Positions 58,701 through 64,000 of a DNA stretch of 64,000 bases are shown piece by piece. Source of the DNA: VXYL01 sp965199945. GTDB taxonomy: Bacteria > Pseudomonadota > Gammaproteobacteria > Pseudomonadales > Azotimanducaceae. A program made the translations under genes and the position numbers. Under the pieces are notes generated by a model. It was not told the origin of the DNA and did no database searches. It worked only from the letters and a program-made list of their open reading frames with translations. Each line of letters opens with the position of its first letter. Position 1 is the first letter of the stretch. The stretch lies in contig OZ241354.1 of NCBI GenBank assembly GCA_965199945.1, positions 1,426,001-1,490,000 of the forward strand. Reading direction: 5' to 3'.

Positions 58701-59695
58701 CAGCCGTCCGTCCAGTCCAGGGAGTCGTCCGCATTGCCAGTGAGCGCGACGTACTTGGCGTTCACCGTGCCACCGAAGAACTCGATGCCGTCGTCCAGGT
58801 TGTTGTGGACCTGGACGTATTCAAGCGTCGTGGCATCGCCCACGGCTTGGAAGGCGATGCCGTTCAGCTGGTTCTCCGGGTCCACGTTGGCGCCGGCGAA
58901 GCGCACGCTGACGTAGCGCAGCGTGCCGGAGTTGTCGTTGGCGTTGGAACCGCCGAAGAGGCCGGAGTTGGCCTCGCCCTCCTTCACGCAGTCGTCGCTG
59001 CCGCCGGCGGCCCCTTCGGGACAGTCGTTGATGGGCGCGTAGCCGTTGACGACCAGGCCGCCCCAGAGGCCGCGGTCGCTGTCTTCGGCGTTGCCCAGCA
59101 CTTCCGCCTTGGCCGTGAACAGGATCGGTTGCTCCGCGGTGCCGTCGGCGACGATGGCGCAGCCCCGTTCGACCACCAGGAAGTCCTCGTTGGTGGCGCC
59201 GACCACCACTGCGCCCGGCGCCAAGGTGATCCGGCAGTCCGGCAGCGCGCCGCCGCTGCTTGCCGCCGAACCGTCCGGCGGCGTGATTCGCGCCGCGCCG
59301 CCGACGATCTCGTAGATCGCGTCGTTGCCGAGCACCAAACCTTCTGGATCGATGGCGCCGTTGGCCGTGGCGCCGACGTCGATGGTGTAGATCGGCTTGC
59401 CGTCGAACCCAGCGCCGGCGATCTCGCCGGAGTCGGCGACGACGTCGCTCAAGGCCGACGGAATCGCCGATGCCGTGGCCGTCCCGCCACCGCTGCCGTC
59501 GTCGTCGCCGTCGTCATCGTCGCCACTCCCGCCGTCGCTGCCGCCGCCTTCCACCGGCACTTGCACGACCACCGACCCCGGCGACACGTTCTCCGACGAA
59601 CCGCACGCCGCGACGAACGCCGCAGCAAGCGCCAGTGCGCCAAGCCGCAACAGGCACAACAATCCGCCAACGCGCCCACACCTCGTTCCTGCCAT
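55796..59695 (-). CDS. outer-membrane lipoprotein with three 400-residue repeats
   Basis: A 1299-aa protein. ATG 59695 gives a lipoprotein signal peptide with the Cys in ALALAAAFVAACGSS, followed by an Asp/Gly-rich linker (DDDDGDDDGSGGG). Three repeats of about 400 residues follow; matching DNA lies at about 56.46, 57.66 and 58.86 kb. Each contains WGGLVVNGNAPINDCPEGA, EGEANSGLFGG, VDPENQLNGIAFQGVG, NNLDDGVEFFGGTVNA, GNADDSLDWTDGWQG, IEADNREGDE and RAIRLRRGTGLHLYNS. The pattern suggests a right-handed beta-helix. With the TonB gene following, it is likely a surface or periplasmic binding partner. No enzyme motif was recognised. Confidence 0.85.
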   Translation of the reverse strand: MAGTRCGRVGGLLCLLRLGALALAAAFVAACGSSENVSPGSVVVQVPVEGGGSDGGSGDDDDGDDDGSGGGTATASAIPSALSDVVADSGEIAGAGFDGKPIYTIDVGATANGAIDPEGLVLGNDAIYEIVGGAARITPPDGSAASSGGALPDCRITLAPGAVVVGATNEDFLVVERGCAIVADGTAEQPILFTAKAEVLGNAEDSDRGLWGGLVVNGYAPINDCPEGAAGGSDDCVKEGEANSGLFGGSNANDNSGTLRYVSVRFAGANVDPENQLNGIAFQAVGDATTLEYVQVHNNLDDGIEFFGGTVNAKYVALTGNADDSLDWTDGWTGRIQYLYIEQTDSADNAIEADNREGDEDAQPRSNPAIANMTVHGKSDERALRIRRGTGLALRNSFIDGSQRCLRVDGASRALLGSDLTIEGVSFACAQTHDRDDDGAVANYLASAVNVAQNGGRVDAVATSDSFFEQTDFVGAFGAENWAAGWTYAGSVNNPAQPDFGCPAGTTVSSRSLNGQRVCQLSGTVTDDVLLTSNNLYELVGKVVVGGDNENSAVLTAQAGTTIYGGTNLDFLVISRGAQFIANGTRTAPVTLTSLADVLGEAGDDDRGQWGGLVINGNAPINDCPEGATGGTAGCTKEGEANSGLFGGADASDSSGRLNYVVVKYAGANVDPENQLNGIAFQGVGSGTEVDFIQVHNNLDDGVEFFGGTVNAKHVVLTGNADDSLDWTDGWQGSIQYLVIDQAEDAGDNGIEADNREGDETAEPRSLPRIANMTINGNPGERAIRLRRGTGLHLYNSVVEGSADCLRVQGDSLNQLGSGIRFDGVSFDCATVVEGDDVAAIQSSLGNSNVSTSGRAVPAADLSGAAFFDATTFIGAVESADEDWTQGWTVGMPESSPDYACPTGTTTLADEVAGREACGLSGTLSGTVVLSRDNHYVLDGKVVVGGDNANAGTLRIESGTTVIGDDPEDFLVISRGSRIEALGTRNMPVTFTAAADATGGIADPVNTRGLWGGLVVNGNAPINDCPEGAAGGTTACVKEGEASSGLFGGADPNDSSGILRYVVVKYAGSNVDPENQLNGIAFQGVGSGTEVDFIEVYNNLDDGVEFFGGTVNASHVVLVGNADDSLDWTDGWQGGIQYLHIEQIASAGDNMIEADNREGDEQAAPISEPYIANGTMIGKSDERAIRLRRGTGLHLYNTLVSGSATCLRVQGESLNLLGTRITFQGVGLRCATVNEGDEESAVQAFLDSAINVAQDGSTPGAVTLPSRFAAGSDVVGSNIADWGGGWTVGVSGTGAAASR

Positions 59696-59831
59696 TGCCG
59701 ATCCCCACGAACCGCCGAAAACGGCAGGCAAAGTAGGCGTCCAATGTGACGGGCGAATGACGATTTGCCGCCTGTTGACTCCCTTTGTGGGCGGCGCTAT
59801 GGATGCGGGATCAACGCTTGGAGATCGCACG
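59696..59831. promoter_or_regulatory. divergent promoter region, lipoprotein/TonB operon and TPR gene
   Basis: A 136-base gap between two oppositely directed starts (lipoprotein on the minus strand, TPR protein on the plus strand). Promoters of both must lie here. No clear sigma-70 elements or operators were identified. Confidence 0.35.
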
Positions 59832-61067
59832 ATGGCGAGAGCGACGGGGCTGTTGGCCGCCGCACTGCTCTCCTTGGCGACTGTCCAGGCGCACACCGAG
59901 GCGGATTGGATTCGGGAGAGCGTATTTCGGGTTCTCAAGCGCAGCAGCGAGCTCAAGCGGCAGGGCGACTACGACAGGGCGTTGACCATGCTGCGCACCA
60001 CGTTGGACGGAAACGTGGACATCGGCGATGGCATGCGGGCGCGCACACGTGCGCCGAGCCCGTATGAGGCGGCGCTCCTCAACGAAAGCCTGGCGTCCAC
60101 GTTCAACATGGCCGGGGACTACGAGAACGCGAGGAAGCATTGGCGCATCGTGGTCGACAAGCCCATCGGCCTCGATTCGAAGGGCCTGAATCGCGCCTGG
60201 TACCAGCTCGCCGTCTCGAACCACCTGCTGGGCGACCATGAAGGCGTCGTTCGCGTCGTCGCGCAATGGCGCGAGCGCGTGCCCAAGCCTTCGCCCAATG
60301 CCGCCAAGATGGCCGCCTTCGCGCACCGCAGCCTCGACAACCGGGAAGCGGCGCTTGAAGAGGCCGAACGCCACGCGGCGCTGCTGCGCGAGGTCGGCGA
60401 ACCCATCTCGTCGCACATGACGACGTTCATCGAACGTCTTCGACGTCCCAAGGGCGAGATGTCGGACCTCCTGACCAGCGAGCTCGCCGGTTTGGTCGGT
60501 CCCGACACGCGGGCGCTGCTCTTTCGCGCAAACGACATGATGGGCCGCGCACGGCAAAAGCAGGCCGCCGACCTGCTCTCCAACGCAATGGCGGCGTCAG
60601 ATCTGCCCGCCACCGATGTCGCAGCCCTGCGCGAGAAGCTCGGGTGGGCGCTGTTCTATCGACGAGACTTGGAAGGCGCGAGAGAACAGTTCAAGGCGAT
60701 CACGCAGCGGCCGGGGGATCTGCCGGACGAGACGCTGGACAAGGTTTGGATGCGACTCGCAGCCGCAAGCTACCGAACGGCGGCATACGACGAGGCGCTG
60801 GCCGCCGCCAACGCATGGAAGGCGCGCACCGGCGAGCCGAACGCGCTCTACTTCCGGCTTGCCGCGATGTCCCATTGGCGACTCGACGATCGAGAGGCGG
60901 CGCTCGAGTACGGCAGACGCTACATCGAACTGGAACGTTCGGAAGGCAGGGAGATTTCGGCTCGTTTCAGGGCATTGCTTGGCGATGCGCTCGCGGTGGA
61001 ACTGGCGCACAACGCACCGATCATTCGAACGCTGGAGTCCACCGCCAGCACGATTGACGGCCCGTGA
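59832..61067 (+). CDS. exported TPR-repeat protein
   Basis: A 411-aa exported protein. ATG 59832 gives a signal peptide (MARATGLLAAALLSLATVQA). The mature part consists of helix-turn-helix repeats like TPRs: LKRQGDYDRALTMLRTTLDG, LASTFNMAGDYENARKHWRI, YQLAVSNHLLGDHEGVVRVV, LGWALFYRRDLEGAREQFKA and AAASYRTAAYDEALAAANAW. No catalytic motif is seen. It is divergent from the lipoprotein/TonB operon and may be a binding or assembly factor for it. It does not resemble the 17.8-21.6 kb family beyond both being helical repeats. Confidence 0.82.
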   Translation: MARATGLLAAALLSLATVQAHTEADWIRESVFRVLKRSSELKRQGDYDRALTMLRTTLDGNVDIGDGMRARTRAPSPYEAALLNESLASTFNMAGDYENARKHWRIVVDKPIGLDSKGLNRAWYQLAVSNHLLGDHEGVVRVVAQWRERVPKPSPNAAKMAAFAHRSLDNREAALEEAERHAALLREVGEPISSHMTTFIERLRRPKGEMSDLLTSELAGLVGPDTRALLFRANDMMGRARQKQAADLLSNAMAASDLPATDVAALREKLGWALFYRRDLEGAREQFKAITQRPGDLPDETLDKVWMRLAAASYRTAAYDEALAAANAWKARTGEPNALYFRLAAMSHWRLDDREAALEYGRRYIELERSEGREISARFRALLGDALAVELAHNAPIIRTLESTASTIDGP

Positions 61068-61115
61068 GCGACTTCAAGGCACGCGAAGCGCGCGTTGGCC
61101 CGCGAGAGTCGCTCA
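61065..61115. terminator. long hairpin spanning the stop codons of two convergent genes
   Basis: TGAGCGACT (61065-61073) pairs perfectly with AGTCGCTCA (61107-61115). The outer ends of the stem are the TGA stop of the TPR gene and, on the other strand, the TGA stop of the Rpn-like gene. The 33-base loop is GC-rich and itself can pair (GCGCGAA/CGCGC). It looks like a shared terminator for both genes. Confidence 0.5.
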
Positions 61116-62153
61116 GTCCGGCGTGCCGTTTCCGGCGCCGCGGGCAATCGCCGGCAGCCGTTCGAGCAGCGCCTCGCCGGTCTCGCAGTCGACGAGCCAT
61201 TCGCCTGCCGCGTCCAGCCGCGACGTGTCGGACACGTCCGCCAGCAAGGCCGTCACCCGTCCCGCCACGCCGTCGCCGAAACGCCGCGCCGCCTGCCGCC
61301 CCAGAAGTGCGATCCGCCCTTGTGCTGCACCCTGCTCGACGCCCTGCGCCATGCCCTGCTTCACGCCTTGCGCGACGTTCTCTTCGCGCCAGCGGTCGAA
61401 GTTCGCATCCGCCATCGTTCGCATCGTCTCTCCTCTGCCATCTCTCAGTAGCCGTTCGCACTCGTCCAACGGCGGCAGTGCATCGGCCATCCCTTGCCGC
61501 CGCAGAATCGCCGTCGCGCGCAAGTGCAGCCCGCGCCGCAACGCTGTCGACTCCGGCCCCGCGTAGCGCTGGAACGCTTCCGCCAAGAGCCGCGGCAGCA
61601 ACGAAGACGCCGCCGACTCCAAGCGCGTCAACGTGCCAAGGCGGCTGTCCGCAGGAACATGGTCGTCCAGCTCTTCCGCCAGCAGCAGCAGATCAACCGT
61701 AGCATACGCTGGGCGCGTTGGCCGTTCGTCGCTGGTGCGGAGGACCAAGCCTTCCGCGGATGCCCGCCACGGGCGCTCGCCGTTGTGGACGACGATGGCC
61801 AGCACTTCCGGCGGACGACTCGCCTCGTCGCTTTCCACCGCACCGGTGGCCGCAAGGTGGGCGTATTCCTCCATCCGCAAAGCCATGTCGGGATCGTTGC
61901 TTGACTGGAATTCCAGCAGCACAAGCAGGCTTGGACGGTCGCGGCGCGGTTCGCGCCATGCGACGCGATAGACCTTGTCCTGCAAGCGGGTGCGCCCGGT
62001 CGCCGCGAGGTGTTCCTTGTCCAGCGCGACGACGGATTCGAAGTCGAGTTCGGCGGCCAGACGCGGGGCGACGAGGCGCACTATTTCCTCGAACAATCCA
62101 CGGTCCTGAAGGAGCACCTTGTAGGGTGCGTCGCTGGGTTTCATGCCGTCCAT
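61113..62153 (-). CDS. Rpn/PD-(D/E)XK nuclease-family protein
   Basis: A 346-aa protein of the Rpn (recombination-promoting nuclease, formerly PD-(D/E)XK transposase) family. The N-terminal half has YKVLLQDRGLFEEIVRLVAP, DKVYRVAWREPRRDRPSLLV and LVLLEFQSSNDPDMALRMEEY, giving the D...E-x-Q active-site pattern near residues 60-85. The C-terminal part has Gln/Gly repeats (VAQGVKQGMAQGVEQGAAQG), common in these proteins and prone to length change. ATG 62153 is preferred; 62144 is possible. The ATPase gene is upstream on the same strand. Confidence 0.82.
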   Translation of the reverse strand: MDGMKPSDAPYKVLLQDRGLFEEIVRLVAPRLAAELDFESVVALDKEHLAATGRTRLQDKVYRVAWREPRRDRPSLLVLLEFQSSNDPDMALRMEEYAHLAATGAVESDEASRPPEVLAIVVHNGERPWRASAEGLVLRTSDERPTRPAYATVDLLLLAEELDDHVPADSRLGTLTRLESAASSLLPRLLAEAFQRYAGPESTALRRGLHLRATAILRRQGMADALPPLDECERLLRDGRGETMRTMADANFDRWREENVAQGVKQGMAQGVEQGAAQGRIALLGRQAARRFGDGVAGRVTALLADVSDTSRLDAAGEWLVDCETGEALLERLPAIARGAGNGTPD

Positions 62154-62289
62154 GGGACGAACTGTGGACGGTTCGGAGGCCGAAGCGGCGGCACCGGGAC
62201 GAATTCGCACAACGATTGCAGACATTCGCCACGAGCGGCATCCGTGGAGGGGCCTCAGGCGAGAACATGAGAGCGCAGCCTCCGGTGCA

Positions 62290-63489
62290 TCAGTCGGGCT
62301 GACTGATACGGCTGGCAAGGTGGTTCATCAGCGACGGAATTGGGAAGACCAGATCCGTCGATCCCTCGGCGAGGCTGACGACGCCCTTCTGGATGGCGGC
62401 GGTGAGCAGTTGCCGGCCGGTAGCGCTCGTGTCAGCGGCATCCGTCGCCTCCGCCGCTACGCGCCATGGAATGCGCCCATCGCGCTCGCGGGCCATCGCC
62501 GCGATTTGGCACAGCGCGATGCCCTCGTCCGGCGAGAACGAGGCCAAGCGGCCTTCGTAGTACGTGCGCCGCGCGTCGTCGCCTTGGGTCATCACCCACT
62601 GCCTCGCGTCTTGCGTTTCCAACGTGTCCCAGTTGCGCAACGCGCGCAGGGACGCTTCGACGTAGCCGTGCAGGTGCTGTGGGAACCCCATGCAGACGTT
62701 GGCGACTCGTTCCGCCAGATCGGCTGGCATCGCTCGGTTGCCGGCTTTGAGAACGGACTGCCGCACCGCTTCAACGGAATCCTCGTGGGACAGCATGGCG
62801 AGCGTAAGCGTCGAGAACCGAGAAATCGTCGGGCTTGGCCGGCCGTCCGTGGTCTGCATCGGGTCTTGGAGGACTTGCCGGCTGTGCTGCAGGCCGGCGC
62901 AGAGTACCAGGATCGGGCACCCGTGCGTGCCTTCATGGAGGGTGGCGAGATTCCTGCGCCCGTTGCCGTCGATGTTCTGCACCTCGTCGATGGTGAGCAG
63001 CAGCACCATGCCGTCCCACCAGCCAAGGGCCTTGGATTCGCGCAGCAGCTGGTTCAGCGGCAAGTCCGCCTGCACGCGCAGCTCGAAGCCGGGGCCGCGC
63101 TTCACGGTTCTTCTGATCCACGCGAATGCGCGACTGACCTCCCGCCTCGCGCCCTGAATGTCCTTCGGCACGGCCGACGGAATGCTGTTGAGCAGCGTGG
63201 CGGCGAGATCGCCTGGACGTCCGCCGAGTTCTTCGGCCACCAGCGGCAGATGCACGACTTCCGTCTCGCCGAACCGCCCTTCGCCGGACACCGCTTGGCG
63301 GGCGAACTCCCGCAACAGGCCGGTCTTGCCAATGCCTTGGATGCCGTCGATCAACACCAGGCCGTCTTCCGGATCCTGCTCGCCGATGACGTACTCGAGA
63401 CGCGCATGGAGCGCTGCGAGTTCCGTCCGCCGGCCGGCGAAGTGGAGTGAACGCGACCTGTCTCCGCCAAGCAGCACCATGCGCCTCAT
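62290..63489 (-). CDS. AAA/STAND-like ATPase
   Basis: A 399-aa P-loop ATPase. Walker A is GIQGIGKTGLL near residue 50 (preceded by VLID), and Walker B is VLLLTIDEVQNIDG near residue 165. A sensor-like CPILVLCAGLQHSRQVL follows. The C-terminal part is helical with a winged-helix appearance (GIALCQIAAMARERDGRIPW, LLTAAIQKGVVSLAEG). This resembles Orc1/Cdc6-like or STAND-type signal ATPases found as orphans or in defence systems. The start at ATG 63489 is close to the XRE gene, which is divergent. Role unknown. Confidence 0.7.
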   Translation of the reverse strand: MRRMVLLGGDRSRSLHFAGRRTELAALHARLEYVIGEQDPEDGLVLIDGIQGIGKTGLLREFARQAVSGEGRFGETEVVHLPLVAEELGGRPGDLAATLLNSIPSAVPKDIQGARREVSRAFAWIRRTVKRGPGFELRVQADLPLNQLLRESKALGWWDGMVLLLTIDEVQNIDGNGRRNLATLHEGTHGCPILVLCAGLQHSRQVLQDPMQTTDGRPSPTISRFSTLTLAMLSHEDSVEAVRQSVLKAGNRAMPADLAERVANVCMGFPQHLHGYVEASLRALRNWDTLETQDARQWVMTQGDDARRTYYEGRLASFSPDEGIALCQIAAMARERDGRIPWRVAAEATDAADTSATGRQLLTAAIQKGVVSLAEGSTDLVFPIPSLMNHLASRISQPD

Positions 63490-63566
63490 TATAGGCGGGC
63501 GGCGGATTGCTCAGGCCAGACCGGTACGCCACACTACGCATGAAACGAAGGCGCGGACGACACGCC

Positions 63567-63974
63567 ATGGCAGCGACGATCAACCACGGTGGACTCCGGT
63601 TCGCCCATGTGAGCGCCGACACGCTGCGCTACGCCCGCGAGCGCAGCGGACTCTCGCTGACCGAGGCCGCCAAGCGCGTTGGCATCTCGCGTTCGTCGCT
63701 CGCCGCCTACGAGCGGGGAACGCGAACGCCCAGCCTGGAGCAGCTGTTCAGCACATTGGAGGCGCTGAGTTTCGCGGTGCGCATCGAGTTGGAGCCGCGC
63801 ATCCGCGAGCGCGACGGCGTCGCGCGCGGCGACGAGCTGGCGGAGGTGATCCGTTTGGCCGAGCAGTTCCCGCCGCGTGAACGGCCAGTGATTATTCTTC
63901 GGGACATCCTGCGCGACGCGGCGGCCAAGCGCGCTGCTCGCCTTGATCAAGCGGCCGAGACCGACAGGGGTTGA
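63567..63974 (+). CDS. XRE-family transcriptional regulator
   Basis: A 135-aa protein with a Cro/CI helix-turn-helix at residues about 15-70: LRYARERSGLSLTEAAKRVG, ISRSSLAAYERGTRTPSLEQ. A short C-terminal helix pair follows (LAEVIRLAEQFPPRERPV). ATG 63567 is chosen; ATG 63540 gives nine more basic residues. A new start follows 10 bases after its stop, so it heads an operon and may be the antitoxin or repressor of the next gene. Confidence 0.85.
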   Translation: MAATINHGGLRFAHVSADTLRYARERSGLSLTEAAKRVGISRSSLAAYERGTRTPSLEQLFSTLEALSFAVRIELEPRIRERDGVARGDELAEVIRLAEQFPPRERPVIILRDILRDAAAKRAARLDQAAETDRG

Positions 63975-63984
63975 AAAGACGCCC

Positions 63985-64000
63985 ATGGCCCAGCTCGCCG
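63985..64000 (+). CDS. start of a downstream gene (partial)
   Basis: ATG 63985 (reading MAQLA) stands 10 bases after the XRE gene. It is cut by the window end. In such XRE-led pairs the second gene is often a toxin or a HipA/nucleotidyltransferase-type protein, but no residues here support a choice. Confidence 0.35.

Noticed and set aside
56891..59749. 952-residue plus-strand frame opposite the triple-repeat lipoprotein
   Set aside because: Repeats in it simply mirror the lipoprotein repeats; there is no signal peptide, motif or plausible start.
61330..61390. Tandem DNA repeats in the Rpn-like gene
   Set aside because: They encode the Gln/Gly repeats common to this protein family and need no separate explanation.

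Overview
The window is GC-rich, densely coded chromosomal DNA. It most likely comes from an uncultured or little-studied gammaproteobacterium. The best taxonomic clue is a 28-bp site at 25208-25235 that fits the gammaproteobacterial dif consensus as I recall it, so the window probably spans the replication terminus. A general (type II) secretion cluster, a TonB receptor and a dppBCDF-type importer also indicate a Gram-negative cell. No rRNA, CRISPR array or intact prophage was seen.

Layout. 0-5.1 kb: two adjacent acyl-CoA dehydrogenases, a secreted thermonuclease-like protein, a DNA-methylase-like protein, then a split MaoC hydratase on the minus strand. 5.1-9.1 kb, minus strand: rpsU, yqeY, dnaG, coaE and a PHP-domain gene. 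9.5-10.3 kb: a Uma2-like gene. 10.4-16.8 kb, minus strand: a CoA-metabolism operon with a CaiB-type CoA-transferase, an acyl-CoA synthetase, a D-2-hydroxyacid dehydrogenase, an exported methyltransferase-like protein, an Ldh2-type dehydrogenase and a lone NuoE/FdsG-like protein. 16.9-17.6 kb: a HEPN-like gene with a small acidic partner. 17.8-21.6 kb: three tandem paralogues of an unrecognised exported protein family. 21.7-23.2 kb: an ISNCY-type insertion sequence with a frameshifted transposase. 23.5-25.2 kb: a long acyl-CoA dehydrogenase resembling methylsuccinyl-CoA dehydrogenase, followed by dif. 25.3-34.4 kb, minus strand: gspE-F-G-H-I-J-K-L-M and an exported SAM-hydrolase-like gene. 34.5-38.1 kb: pyrB, a coiled-coil membrane protein, and etfB/etfA. 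38.5-42.6 kb: a peptide-type ABC importer lacking its binding protein. 42.7-43.8 kb: a lone ABC ATPase and tRNA-Glu. 43.9-46.1 kb: an ISAs1-type element whose transposase is fused to a DUF4338/DruA domain. 46.3-49.4 kb: mazEF, a tandem YjbR protein, a GH43-like protein and a nucleotidyltransferase. 49.4-49.7 kb: tRNA-Ser and tRNA-Arg. 49.8-53.0 kb: an FGE-like protein and two FtsX/MacB-type permeases. 53.1-59.7 kb, minus strand: a triple-repeat lipoprotein and TonB receptor operon. 59.8-64 kb: an exported TPR protein, an Rpn-type nuclease, an AAA/STAND-like ATPase and an XRE regulator.

How the parts fit. The dehydrogenases, EtfAB, MaoC pair, acyl-CoA synthetase and CoA-transferase suggest beta-oxidation-like breakdown of unusual acyl-CoA substrates, with EtfAB taking the electrons. 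The secretion cluster, TonB/lipoprotein pair and exported families suggest a cell that invests in its envelope and extracellular substrates. Accessory genes (toxin-antitoxin-like pairs, two insertion sequences, relics) lie on both sides of dif, as is common near a terminus. The least explained parts are the exported triplet, the triple-repeat lipoprotein with its TonB receptor, and the DruA-transposase fusion.
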